This document shows positions 53,164-61,724 of a stretch of DNA of 64,000 nucleotides, piece after piece. Below the pieces are notes generated by a model. The model was not told the DNA's origin and searched no databases. It saw nothing but the letters and a program-made list of their open reading frames with translations. This DNA comes from DATFNV01 sp963827935. GTDB lineage: Bacteria > Planctomycetota > Planctomycetia > Gemmatales > Gemmataceae. Position 1 is the stretch's first letter. The number at the start of each line of letters is the position of its first letter. Made by a program: the position numbers and the translations under genes. The stretch is taken from positions 186,001 to 250,000 of the forward strand of contig CAWHCN010000023.1 in NCBI GenBank assembly GCA_963827935.1, read 5' to 3'.

Positions 53164-54081
53164 TCACGAAGCGGCCAGGGCGTCCTTGGCCTCTTGCAGT
53201 TCGGCGGCCTTCCGGGTGGCGCGGGCCTTGCGGGCCAGGAACTCTTTGAACGGGGCCAGGCCCTGGCCGCCGTGGTCGCGCAGGTCTTTGACCACGACGC
53301 GCAGGGCCGCCTCGGCGGCGGCCAGATCGCCGCCGGGCAGGGTGACGGCGACGCGGACGCCGTCGACCTCGCAGGTGAAGGAGTCCGAGCCGCCCGCCGC
53401 CGTGGCGGCGCCGTTCTTGATGGCGGCGGCCAGTTGCGCCGCCGTCTTGACCTGGCCGTCGCAGTAGAGGCGGGCGAAACGCCGCTTGGCCTCGTCGTCG
53501 GGCAGCCGCAGCAGGTGGCGGGCGACGAAGGACGGCAGCTTGCCGCTCTGGACCAGTTCCTGCGTGTCGGGGGGCAGCTTCTGGGCGATCTGCATGGCGC
53601 GGGTCACGGTGGAGACAGATTTGCCCAGCTTGTTGGCCAGGGCGCTGGCGGTGGAGCCGGTGGCCTTCATGTAGGCCAGGTAGGCGAGGCCGCGCTCGAT
53701 GTCCGAGAGGTCCTGGCGCTGCTCGTTGTCGATCAAGGCCAGCTCGCGGCGGGTGGCGTCGTCGGGCGGCTCCTTGAGGACGCGGGCGCGTACCGTCTTC
53801 CAGCCCAGGAGCTGGACGGCGCGGCAGCGCCGCTCGCCGGCGATAAGGCGCAAGCGGCCGCTCTGCGGGTGGCGGTAGACGATGACGGCATTGAGCAGGC
53901 CGTGCGCCGCGATGTTGTCCGCCAGGGCCCGGGTCTGCTCCGCGTCGAAATGCTTCCGGGCGTTGTCCTCCGCGTCAATGTCGGCGACGGGAATGTCTCG
54001 CTCCTCGGCGTCGCCGGGGGCGGCGGCGGCAGCGTGTGGGAAGGTGCCGATCGGCGAGGCGGCCGGTGCGTACGGCGTCAT
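53164..54081 (-). CDS. ParB/Spo0J-like partition protein
   Basis: The protein has 305 residues. The ParB N-terminal nuclease-fold (CTPase) domain includes IPVADIDAEDNARKHFD, ALADNIAAHGLLNAVIV and LRLIAGERRCRAVQLLGWK with the GERR motif. A helix-turn-helix region follows (ASALANKLGKSVSTVTRAMQ). The C-terminal half (AAEAALRVVVKDLRDHGGQG) is less conserved. ParB proteins bind parS sites and help segregate replicons; some plasmid homologues act as transcription regulators. No ParA ATPase with the KGGxGKT motif lies in the window. The gene lies between the AAA ATPase and the coupling-protein gene. Confidence 0.85.
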   Translation of the reverse strand: MTPYAPAASPIGTFPHAAAAAPGDAEERDIPVADIDAEDNARKHFDAEQTRALADNIAAHGLLNAVIVYRHPQSGRLRLIAGERRCRAVQLLGWKTVRARVLKEPPDDATRRELALIDNEQRQDLSDIERGLAYLAYMKATGSTASALANKLGKSVSTVTRAMQIAQKLPPDTQELVQSGKLPSFVARHLLRLPDDEAKRRFARLYCDGQVKTAAQLAAAIKNGAATAAGGSDSFTCEVDGVRVAVTLPGGDLAAAEAALRVVVKDLRDHGGQGLAPFKEFLARKARATRKAAELQEAKDALAAS

Positions 54082-54380
54082 GGTTGGCTACTCCGAGGGG
54101 CGAACAGCGGCGGGCTCAAGGGTAGGACGATTCAGGACAATGCCTGTCCCACGGCGGCGGGGGGAAGGCAGAGGGCGGCGCGGCTTTGGCTTAGTGTTTT
54201 CGTTGGCGCTGCTGGGCGGGCGGCTCCGGTTGGGGCCTGGCGTCGCTCGTGGCGCTGGAGTTCCAGTGCGCGGGGGCAAACAGTTCGTGGCGGAGGCATG
54301 TGGGCCGTCTGCTCAAGGCAAAGGGGAAAAAAGATGGGCCGCCTCGCTGGCGGCCCGGGGTTAGTCAAGGCGACGGGCGT

Positions 54381-54420
54381 TAGCCCCCCCACCCGCATCC
54401 CGGGATGCGGGTGGGGGCTA
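54381..54420. repeat. Long GC-rich palindrome upstream of the ParB-like gene
   Basis: The 19 bases 54402-54420 (gggatgcgggtgggggcta) are the reverse complement of 54381-54401 apart from two extra C residues, with no loop. The palindrome lies 300 bases before the ParB-like start, in a gene-poor stretch. There is no T run on either side. It may be a cruciform-forming binding site or a repetitive extragenic palindrome. Confidence 0.7.
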
Positions 54421-54804
54421 AGCGCCGGCGCTCAGTATTCGGGTGTGGTCAGAGCATGACAAATGCCCTCCTTTGGTGTGCCGGGCTTGGGTAGCCGCCG
54501 CCGCAGGGCCCGGTGGCCGCACAGGCGGAGGAAGTCTCCTGGGGCAAGGATGCAGGGCCACCGGCCGCGGACCGGCAGCCCTGCAATCGGCTAGTGAGTT
54601 GCGAAGGCTTGGACTCCTTCTTGGGGCGAAGGTGGAGATGGGGGCCGGGTTGCGAACAAGGGGTCTGGTGCTCGCCGCCGGTGCCGCGTCGCTGAGCATC
54701 CTGCGGGCGAAGCGCTGGGCGCGGTAGGTGGCGTAGTAAGTGCGGCGGATCGGATCGAGGAAACGGCGCTTGCGGCTGCAATCGCCGTTGTTGCGCGCGT
54801 GCAT
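54418..54804 (-). CDS. Doubtful small basic protein
   Basis: From Met 54804 the frame reads MHARNNGDCSRKRRFLDPIR and TYYATYRAQRFARRML before becoming Arg/Pro/Ala-rich. Only the first 40 residues look like a protein. It lies between the ATPase and ParB-like genes on the same strand. It could be a short gene that ends early through an indel. Confidence 0.25.
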   Translation of the reverse strand: MHARNNGDCSRKRRFLDPIRRTYYATYRAQRFARRMLSDAAPAASTRPLVRNPAPISTFAPRRSPSLRNSLADCRAAGPRPVALHPCPRRLPPPVRPPGPAAAATQARHTKGGHLSCSDHTRILSAGA

Positions 54805-54978
54805 TTGCGGCGCGGCAAGGCCGGGGGCCGGTCGGAATGGCCGGCGCCGGGCGGCAATTGGCAGATGGTGGTGGCCAAGGGAGTGTCCTTTCCGGGCGTA
54901 GATCAGAGGACAGGCGGCCGTGCCGCCGCGTGCCATGAGAGAAACGACCGAGCCTGCTGCTTGTCCCGCGCGGGACGG

Positions 54979-55942
54979 TCACGCGGCATCGTCTTCGTCG
55001 AATTCCCCGCTTTCGACCTCGCCCTTGCGGCGGTAGAAGTCGGCGCGGGAGCTGCCCGTCTGCTCCGCGTAGAGCCGCTCCTGTTCCTTGGCGTCGTCGG
55101 TCTGGCCGAGGATCGCGCAGGACGCTCCGGCGCTGCGTCCTCCGGGCCTCGCGCGGCAGCGGGTTGGTTTCGTGGCGGAAGTGGTAGGTGGCTTCCCGGA
55201 CGCTGGCGGCCAGCAGGTCGCGCCAGTCGCAATGGCAATACTCCTCCCGCCACTGGAGGTAGGTCTGGAATCCCTTCTGCTGCAAGCGCAGGTCGAGCGG
55301 GCAGCCCGCCGCCCGGCACTCGCGCAGCACGTGCTCAGTGACCTGGAGGCACTCGTCGGGCCCCAGGAGCGTCTTGTCGTGCTGCCGGTAGCCCTGGCCG
55401 GCGAGGTGGCGCATCTGCGCCGCCAGCTCCGCCTCGGTAACGTCGAGCCGATGCACCTCAATGCGGGTGGCCAGCGCCCGCAGCTCGGGCAGGTCGGCCA
55501 GGGGCCGGTTGCTGATGAGGATCAGCCCGCCGCGGAACACGAAGCGCTGCGCGCCGTCCGTGGCGGTGGTCCAGGTGACAATCCGGTCGTGTCCCGGCTG
55601 GGCCCACAAGGCGCTGCGCAGCACGCCCTGGGCGTCCGGGTCCCTGGTGAGCCGCTCCATGTCCTCCAGGACGTGGACCGCATCCGGGGCGCGCCCCAGG
55701 GTCAGGAACAGCCCCTTGCCCGTCATCCGCCCGTTGAACAGTTGATAAGGGGCTTCGAGCTTTTCGAGGTGGCGCAAGACGGTGTAGGACTTGCCCATGC
55801 CGCCGGAGCCGTACAGGAAAAGCCCGTTCTTGAAGCCGCGGGCGACCCCGGTAACATGATCGCGGAGCAGCTGGAGCTTCTTTTCCAGGCTGGCCAGGGG
55901 GTCCTCATCTCCGCCCGGAAGCAGCAGGTTGTTGTTCGTCAT
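54979..55942 (-). CDS. AAA-type ATPase heading the transfer/partition operon, one frameshift
   Basis: The start ATG at 55942 has AAGGAG seven bases upstream. The sequence shows Walker A LFLYGSGGMGKSYTVLRHLE, Walker B VHVLEDMERLTRDPDAQG, sensor-like GGLILISNRPLADLPELRAL and an Arg-finger-like LATRIEVHRLD, then a helical lid and a C-terminal region. An indel near 55130 separates PLPREARRTQRRS from CAILGQTDDAKEQERLYAEQ; the corrected protein has about 321 residues and ends GEFDEDDAA. It is not ParA-like. Small AAA ATPases of this sort occur with phage and plasmid backbones, but no specific role is known. An operator-like inverted repeat lies just upstream. Confidence 0.7.
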
Positions 55943-55970
55943 GATCGCTCCTTGTTGTTGGCGGGGCGGT

Positions 55971-56009
55971 TTTCTCAGGTCGGGGCTGTGAGACCTGAGA
56001 CCTGAGAAA
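55971..56009 (-). promoter_or_regulatory. Operator-like 11-bp inverted repeat before the ATPase operon
   Basis: tttctcaggtc (55971-55981) is perfectly repeated in inverse as gacctgagaaa (55999-56009), with 17 bases between. A further gacctgag lies at 55992-55999. It sits 29-67 bases upstream of the ATPase ATG (55942), where a repressor or ParB-type protein would act on the operon promoter. The half-site spacing is about 2.6-2.7 helical turns. Confidence 0.6.
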
Positions 56010-56244
56010 TGCTGCCAGTGCTGTGAAGGGCGAAGGTCGCAGGGAGATGGCGCGAGTGCCACCGTGGTTGCAAGGTTGACGAGCGGGTACGCCGCTCGTC
56101 CCGCACGGGTGGGGTGGTGGTGGACGACAAGGGACAAGGCGCGGCCGGGTGAGCTGTTGGCCGCGGCGGGCGTATGGTGTAAGCTAGAGTGAGATTTCGC
56201 TGGACAGCTCGACGGAAACCTGTGCTAACTCGGAGACAGGCCAG

Positions 56245-56916
56245 ATGGCACAACGCAAGCAGCCGCCGGCAGGCAAGAGCGGCGACGCTCGCCGTAGCAA
56301 GGCTGTCGAGCGGGCGGTAGCAAATGGAGCCAGGGAAGGGCAACAGCAGGTGACGGACGGCGAGGAAGGGCAGGAGAGCAAGGAAGACCGGAAACGGCGG
56401 CTGTTGAGGCCGGCAGCCAAAACGGCACTAGATCAGTTCGGAAAAAAGGCTCCAAGCTGGAAACGTCTGCAAGAATTGCGGCGACGAAAAATCGCGCTGA
56501 AGGGCAACGGCGTGGAAATTGAGTGCGGTGGTGTCGACGATATGGTCAATGAACTTCGGAAGATGCAGGAGCAAGAGCCTGATGTATTCGCGGAGCTGGT
56601 GCGGAGCGTCAGACCCAGGAGCGCAACGCGCCTGCCGGAACCAACCTTGGCGATGGCGATTGCCAGAGGAGAGCTTAAGAAGCGTGGGTATCTCGTGCCT
56701 GACGGGCCGTTGGTGAAGCCGGAGCCACGAGTCGCCGCACTGCTCGATGCGGCGTACACGGAGACGAAAGAGGGCGTGATTCTCCGGGAGGCGGCGATCT
56801 ATCCCAGCCGCGAGTTCTACGAGGAGCTGGACCGCGTCAGAACCAGGTGGGTACAGGAAGTAGCCCAACTCGCCGTTGAAGCTGCCAAGGACCAGGGCGG
56901 CGGACCTGTCCGATAA
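56245..56916 (+). CDS. Hypothetical soluble protein
   Basis: The protein has 223 residues, from ATG 56245 with ggagacagg upstream. The N-terminal 50 residues are basic and Gln/Glu-rich (MAQRKQPPAGKSGDARRSKA) and probably disordered. The rest is helical: GVDDMVNELRKMQEQEPDVF, LAMAIARGELKKRGYLVPDG, REAAIYPSREFYEELDRVRT. No known domain is recognised. It is divergent from the ATPase operon, with about 300 bases between them including the inverted repeat, and is followed by a convergent ECF sigma gene. Confidence 0.55.
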   Translation: MAQRKQPPAGKSGDARRSKAVERAVANGAREGQQQVTDGEEGQESKEDRKRRLLRPAAKTALDQFGKKAPSWKRLQELRRRKIALKGNGVEIECGGVDDMVNELRKMQEQEPDVFAELVRSVRPRSATRLPEPTLAMAIARGELKKRGYLVPDGPLVKPEPRVAALLDAAYTETKEGVILREAAIYPSREFYEELDRVRTRWVQEVAQLAVEAAKDQGGGPVR

Positions 56917-56948
56917 GCCGTCGGCCGCCTTGTGGCGGCGTGCGGCAA

Positions 56949-57500
56949 CTACAGCAGGCGATCGCGGAGCCGTTTCCTGGCCCGCGCGAGCTTTTCTCTG
57001 ATGGCCTTGGGAGTGCGGCCGAACTCCAAGCCTAGTTCCGCGCAGGTGGAGCCATTGGCCTGACGAAGCAGAAGCTGCTGGTCAATGTCCGGCAAGGTCG
57101 CCATTGCCTCCCGGAGCCTTGCAAGATCCTCGTTATGGACCGCCGCTTCTAGGGGCGACGGCTCATCGGACTGGATGTCAGACATCTCGTGCGGGGGACT
57201 GGTGCCATTGCGGCGGTAAGCGCTCTTGCGATAGTCCTCCGCCAGATTACGCGCCACACGCATTACCCAAGCCCGCGGGTCGTCGATCTGCTCCCCGCTC
57301 GCCCACTGTTTCCACAACCGCAAGAAGCTCTCCTGCACGATGTCGTCGGCGGTGTGCTTGTCCTTACAACTGGTCCAGGCAACTGCCCACAGGTCGCCGC
57401 CGTGGGCCTGGCGGATCGCCTCGATGTCGGCGTGCTTCTGCGATTGCAGGTCGTGCGCCGGGGCCTGGCCGGCGTGGTTGCTGACCGTAGTTTTTCGCAT
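56949..57500 (-). CDS. ECF-type RNA polymerase sigma factor
   Basis: The protein has 183 residues. Region 2 spans about residues 26-100: HGGDLWAVAWTSCKDKHTAD, DIVQESFLRLWKQW and DPRAWVMRVARNLAEDYRKS. Region 4 is C-terminal: LREAMATLPDIDQQLLLRQA, CAELGLEFGRTPKAIREKLA and RARKRLRDRL, the helix-turn-helix that reads the -35. No anti-sigma factor gene lies next to it, although many ECF genes have one. Start ATG 57500. The gene is convergent with the hypothetical gene at 56245. Confidence 0.85.
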   Translation of the reverse strand: MRKTTVSNHAGQAPAHDLQSQKHADIEAIRQAHGGDLWAVAWTSCKDKHTADDIVQESFLRLWKQWASGEQIDDPRAWVMRVARNLAEDYRKSAYRRNGTSPPHEMSDIQSDEPSPLEAAVHNEDLARLREAMATLPDIDQQLLLRQANGSTCAELGLEFGRTPKAIREKLARARKRLRDRLL

Positions 57501-57663
57501 GGCTTCCCCCTCGTTTGGCTGAGCCGGCGCGCGGACTTAGCGCAGGGCGCGGTCCTCAACGGGACGGCGTTTCGCCGCTTTAGCTCTGTTTGTGTTCTTT
57601 ACGACAGCTCTTCTCTATCGTGCGTCAGGTCCCGTGCCAGCTCCTTCAGACTTGTCTTCTAAA

Positions 57664-57750
57664 CCCGCAGACTCTTGAAGGTCACGGCAATTCCGGGCTG
57701 GAACATGGTAACACCGCAGCCTTTTGAAGGTTACTGCAATTCCGGGGCTG
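57664..57750. repeat. Two direct copies of a ~37-bp sequence
   Basis: 57664-57700 and 57713-57750 share ccgcag, cttgaaggt (second copy tttgaaggt) and gcaattccgggctg, with a period of about 50 bases and roughly 80-85% identity. They lie about 165-250 bases upstream of the ECF sigma gene. Iteron-like or regulatory use is possible but unproven; only two copies were found. Confidence 0.5.
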
Positions 57751-57959
57751 TAAGCGGCCTTGCTGCACCAAGCCTTCGCAATATGGCAGGACTTGCTGGC
57801 GGGCTGGGTGGGCTTTATTACCGGATTTCCGTCGCATGGGTCGTGCTTCCCTTCGTTTTGGACGCAATTAAGACCTTGGGCCGTCCCGCCAGTGTTCGAC
57901 CCTCCATCTAGATTTTACCTCGTTTGTTTTTCAGGTGCGCGCCGCCATCCGTTTCCGGC

Positions 57960-58150
57960 CTACCTGCGGCGTGCGAGCAACGCGGGGTACAGAGTCCCGC
58001 CGTACTTTGCGTCGATGAGTATACCCCAGACGGCCACGGTCGCCGCAAATCCAATATACAAATGGGGTTATACCAACACCGGCGATGGTCAAGTCGGCTG
58101 TTTTCGGCGCAATGCCGACACTGAAAACGAGAGCCAGCACCGGAAAACCT
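57960..58150 (-). pseudogene. Possible small membrane protein broken by an indel
   Basis: Two minus-strand frames join near 58060: FPVLALVFSVGIAPKTADL with VGITPFVYWI, then FAATVAVWGILIDAKYGG and TLYPALLARRR. Both halves are hydrophobic and read as one short membrane protein after a one-base shift. No ribosome-binding site or family was identified. Confidence 0.25.
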
Positions 58151-58814
58151 GATCCCATACCTCGAATCACACGTGCCCCGAATCATTCAGGACCAAGTGG
58201 TGCTTGATGTGCGAATCACCAACCCTTCGAGCACCGGATGGCCTGTGGTTCGAGTAGTGGATCACCTCGTAGGCGAGGTAGCGAGCAGGCGGCTAAGTCA
58301 AAGAAGGCCGCGCTCCGGCCTGTGCATGAACGCCCGGCCAGCGGGCGAAACACTGGGCGTCCTGGGGGGCAGGGTCAGTCCGCGGGAGGCGTTGCCTATA
58401 GGGACTGTTCGACCCGGCGTCAAGAGACGGGGATGGGAACGGGAACGTAGAGTTGAACACCAAGGCGTAGTGCGTGATGCGGCGCCGCACGGCCTGGTAG
58501 ACGGCCGCCTCCAGTCCCGGCGGGTGTGGCACAGCATGTGCCGGGGTGCCTCCTCGGTGCCGGGCAGGGTCGCGGCGTTCAGCAAACGCTGGCGGTGCGT
58601 AACGGTTGCCGCGGGCGTCGCCTTTCATCAAAGCCTGATAGTCGATGTTGCAGATGTGTTTACATGCTTTTTCCCGTTGCGGCGTTGCCCGGACGCCACT
58701 GCTCGTGACCCTGCAATCGCCTGACCGTTAGTACCAGTCGGGGCGGCTCGTCATGTGGCGGCAACGGCCCGCCCCCCGGCGCGGCGGCACGGAATGCCAA
58801 GCCGGGAAGGCGGA

Positions 58815-58900
58815 AAAGCCGCGGTTTTGCCGGCGGCAAAGTATACGATATGTACTATCTGTATTATGCCTTTAATGGGCCTAAGCGCAGCTTAGGGCAT
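58815..58900. promoter_or_regulatory. Candidate origin of transfer (oriT)
   Basis: A 7-bp inverted repeat tttgccg-g-cggcaaa (58826-58840) is followed at once by an AT-rich stretch (58841-58880) containing gtatac and repeated tat/ata steps, unlike the GC-rich surroundings. It lies about 140 bases upstream of the MobF relaxase start. Inverted repeats next to an AT-rich nicking region close to the relaxase gene are the usual oriT layout. The same AT-rich DNA may also serve as the relaxase promoter. The nic site itself cannot be assigned. Confidence 0.4.
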
Positions 58901-58976
58901 CTGAGTGTAACACGATACCAATTTGCCATCCCGCCGGCCGCTGCATAGGATGCTGCATCCGGAACGGGGGAATGTC

Positions 58977-61724
58977 ATGCTGCGCTTCACCGAGATCAGG
59001 GATGCCGGCGCCGCCGGCAGTTACTACGGCAAGACCGACGGCGGCTACTACCTCGACGGCGCCGAGCTGTACCGCGGGGTGGGAGGCAAGCTCGCCCAGC
59101 AGCTCGGCCTGGGGGAGAAGCCGGATTTCGAGCAGTTCAAGCGGCTGCTTCAGGGGCTCGATCCGTTCACGGGCGAGCGGCTGACGCAACGGCTGGTCGA
59201 TGATCGCGTGGCCGGCTTCGACATGACGGCAAGCCTCCCCAAGGGCGTCACCGAGGCCATCGAGGGCGGCGACGAGCGGGTCCGGGCTGCCGTGCTGGAA
59301 GCGCTGCGGCAGTCGGTGGCGGAGGTCGAGGAGCGCATCACCACGCGGGTCAGGAAGCGCGGCCGGCAAGAGGACCGTGTGACCGGCAACATGGCCTGGT
59401 TCGCATTTGAACACCCCGAGACCCGGCCCACGCAAGAGGACGGGATGCCGCGGCCCGACCGGCATATCCACGTCGTCATTCCGTCGCTGACCTTCGACCC
59501 GGTCGAGCGGCAAGTGAAAGCCATCAAGTGGCGCCCGACCATCGACCTGCGCAAATGGTTCTCCACCCGTTTCGACCTGCGGCTGTCGCAGAAGCTGGCC
59601 GAGTTGGGGTACGAGATCAAGACCGAGTACCGCGGCCATGAGAAGGGCGGCCGCAAATACTACTCGTGGGACATCGCGGGCATGCCCGCGTCGATGATTG
59701 CGTGGGACAGTCAGCGCCATCAGGAGATCGAGCAGCTTGCCGAGCAGTTGGGAGCGACCGGCCCCCTGGCCAAGGCCAGGCTGGGGGCGACTTCCCGGCT
59801 GGCCAAGCGCACGGACATGACATTGGTCGATTACCGCGAGTATTGGGACAGCCAGCGCACGCCGGAGGAGCTGCGCGGCAGGGACGAGTGCATCCGGAAG
59901 GCGGTCCTGGGGCTGAACCCCAAGGCGACGCCAGCGGCGGCCGAGGCGGTGCATCACGCCATTGAGCATCATTTCGAGCGCAGCTCAGTGGTCGATTACA
60001 CCGACCTGGAAGTAACGGCGATGGAGCGGATGATGGGCAGGGGCCGGCCGGAGGAACTGCTGCCCGAATTCCTGCGGCAAGGCGGCCTGGTCAAGGACGG
60101 CGAGGCGACGACGCGGGACGTGTCGGCGCAGGAGCAGCGCGTCATCGGCTTCTGCTACGACACCAGGGGCACGATGGCGTCGCTGGTGCTGGGGGCACGC
60201 AAGCCCGACGTAAGCGGCCTGTCGCGTGACCAGCGTGCTGCCCTGCGGCATGTATGGGAATCGACCGACCAGGTGTTGCTGATTCGCGGCGGCGCCGGCA
60301 CCGGCAAGACCACGCTAATGCGGGACGCCATCGCCGGGACCGGCAAGCCGGTGGTGGTGCTCGCTCCCTCGGCCGATGCCTCGCGTGGCGAACTGAGGCA
60401 GCAAGGCTTCCATGATGCCAACACGGTCGCAGCGTTCCTCGACCGGCCGGAGATGCAGGAGAGGGCGCGGGGTGGCGTCATCTGGTGTGATGAGGCCGGC
60501 TTGCTGCCGATCAACGACCTGGAGCGGCTCTGCGGTATCGCAGACGAGTTGGGGGCCAAATTGGTGCTCCAGGGCGACTCGAAACAGCACAAGGCCGTGG
60601 CCCGGCACGGCAACATGCTCGGCGTCCTGCACGAGTACGCCGGGCTGCCGGCGGCCGAGTTGAAGGAGATCAAGCGGCAGACGGGCGATTACGCGGCGGC
60701 AGTGGCGGCCGTCCGCGATGGCGACTGGAAGAAGGCCGATGCCGTGCTGCGCAACCTGGGCTGGGTCGTCGAGGGCGAAGGGCATGCCGCCCTGGTCGAG
60801 GAGTACGCCAAGGCGATCAAGGAACGGAAGGCGGTCAAGAGCGATGGCCAGGTCAGGATGGTGCCAAAGACCGTCATCGTGGTCGATCCCACGCACAAGG
60901 ACGGCGACGCACTGGCTAATCAGCTACGGGCGCTGCGCAAGGCCGAGGGGCTGATCGACCGGCAAGACCGGGCCTTCGTCCGGCTGGTGCCGCTATCCTG
61001 GACCGACGCGGAAAAGGCCGATGTCCGCCACTACGCCGGTCAGGAGGTCGCCCAATTCTTCAGGAACTCGGGGCCGTTTAAGGCCGGCCAGCGGGTGCGG
61101 GCGGCGGAGTTGCTGCCGCAGCTGGCGCGCGTGAAGCCAGAGCATTTCCAGGTGTTTGCCGAGCAGGAAATCCGGCTGGCGAAGGGCGACACCATTCGCC
61201 TGACCGCCGGCGGCAAGAGCAAGGAGGGCAAGCGCGTCGATAACGGCCGCATCGACGAAATCGCCGGTTTCACCGCCAGCGGCGACGTGGTGCTGTCGAA
61301 CGGCTGGGTGCTCCACAAGACATTTGCCCATTGGAATAACGGGCTGGTGACCACCAGCATGGCGGCGCAGTCGAAGACCCAGGACATCGTGCTGGCGGCG
61401 ATGAACCGGGTCTCGCTCGGGGCGATGAGCGCCGAGCAGGGCTACGTCACTGTGTCGCGCGGCCGCGAGCGCGGTATGGTCTTTACCGACCTGACGCGCG
61501 AGGAGCTGCTGGACGCCATGCGCCGGAGCGACCGGCGGCGGTCGGCGACCGAGCTGATGGGGCCGCGGCCGGCCCGGAAGAAGCCGACGGTGAACGAGAA
61601 GGCCCGGGCGTTTGTGCTGCGGATGCGAAAGCGTTTCCGCATCCTGCGCGACCGGGCGGTCGAGGTCCTCACGCCGCCGCTGCGGCGGCCGGAGCAGGAG
61701 TTCCATCATGCCCATGCCCGATAG
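58977..61724 (+). CDS. MobF (TrwC/TraI-type) relaxase-helicase
   Basis: The protein has 915 residues. ATG 58977 is chosen because gggggaa precedes it and MLRFTEIRDAGAAGSYYGKT is the MobF N-terminus with candidate catalytic tyrosines at 16-17. GFDMTASLPKGVTEAIEGG matches the family GFDLTFSxPKSVS motif, and PDRHIHVVIPS (about residue 163) supplies metal-binding histidines. The helicase part has Walker A RGGAGTGKTTLM (about 436-447), Walker B VIWCDEAGLLPINDLERL, and near the end VTVSRGRERGMVFTDLT (motif VI type). The protein nicks oriT, stays bound to the 5' end and unwinds the strand for transfer via the coupling protein. It is shorter than F TraI but similar to TrwC in length. The frame is intact. 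Confidence 0.9.
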   Translation: MLRFTEIRDAGAAGSYYGKTDGGYYLDGAELYRGVGGKLAQQLGLGEKPDFEQFKRLLQGLDPFTGERLTQRLVDDRVAGFDMTASLPKGVTEAIEGGDERVRAAVLEALRQSVAEVEERITTRVRKRGRQEDRVTGNMAWFAFEHPETRPTQEDGMPRPDRHIHVVIPSLTFDPVERQVKAIKWRPTIDLRKWFSTRFDLRLSQKLAELGYEIKTEYRGHEKGGRKYYSWDIAGMPASMIAWDSQRHQEIEQLAEQLGATGPLAKARLGATSRLAKRTDMTLVDYREYWDSQRTPEELRGRDECIRKAVLGLNPKATPAAAEAVHHAIEHHFERSSVVDYTDLEVTAMERMMGRGRPEELLPEFLRQGGLVKDGEATTRDVSAQEQRVIGFCYDTRGTMASLVLGARKPDVSGLSRDQRAALRHVWESTDQVLLIRGGAGTGKTTLMRDAIAGTGKPVVVLAPSADASRGELRQQGFHDANTVAAFLDRPEMQERARGGVIWCDEAGLLPINDLERLCGIADELGAKLVLQGDSKQHKAVARHGNMLGVLHEYAGLPAAELKEIKRQTGDYAAAVAAVRDGDWKKADAVLRNLGWVVEGEGHAALVEEYAKAIKERKAVKSDGQVRMVPKTVIVVDPTHKDGDALANQLRALRKAEGLIDRQDRAFVRLVPLSWTDAEKADVRHYAGQEVAQFFRNSGPFKAGQRVRAAELLPQLARVKPEHFQVFAEQEIRLAKGDTIRLTAGGKSKEGKRVDNGRIDEIAGFTASGDVVLSNGWVLHKTFAHWNNGLVTTSMAAQSKTQDIVLAAMNRVSLGAMSAEQGYVTVSRGRERGMVFTDLTREELLDAMRRSDRRRSATELMGPRPARKKPTVNEKARAFVLRMRKRFRILRDRAVEVLTPPLRRPEQEFHHAHAR

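Larger units (their letters stand above)
57751..58976. other. Long gene-poor region before the relaxase gene
   Basis: No convincing gene was found. On the minus strand around 57960-58150 the text VLALVFSVGIAPKTADLTIA and, in another frame, AATVAVWGILIDAKYGGTLY suggest a short membrane protein broken by an indel. The rest is open only in low-quality Arg-rich frames. The right end (58820-58900) holds the oriT-like region. Confidence 0.5.

Noticed and set aside
52576..54459. 627-codon plus-strand frame opposite the coupling-protein and ParB-like genes
   Set aside because: The opposite strand encodes clear T4CP and ParB motifs; the long plus frame is low-complexity and spans several minus-strand genes.
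53164..55942. Complete parAB partition system
   Set aside because: The ATPase next to the ParB-like gene has an AAA-type P-loop (GSGGMGKS), not the deviant Walker motif of ParA.
55088..56005. 305-codon plus-strand frame opposite the AAA ATPase
   Set aside because: The minus strand has Walker motifs and a good start; the plus frame has no domain.
58173..58724. 183-codon plus-strand frame beginning MPRIIQDQVVLDV
   Set aside because: The composition is chance-like (Arg/Gly/Val-rich, no domain) and it has no ribosome-binding site.
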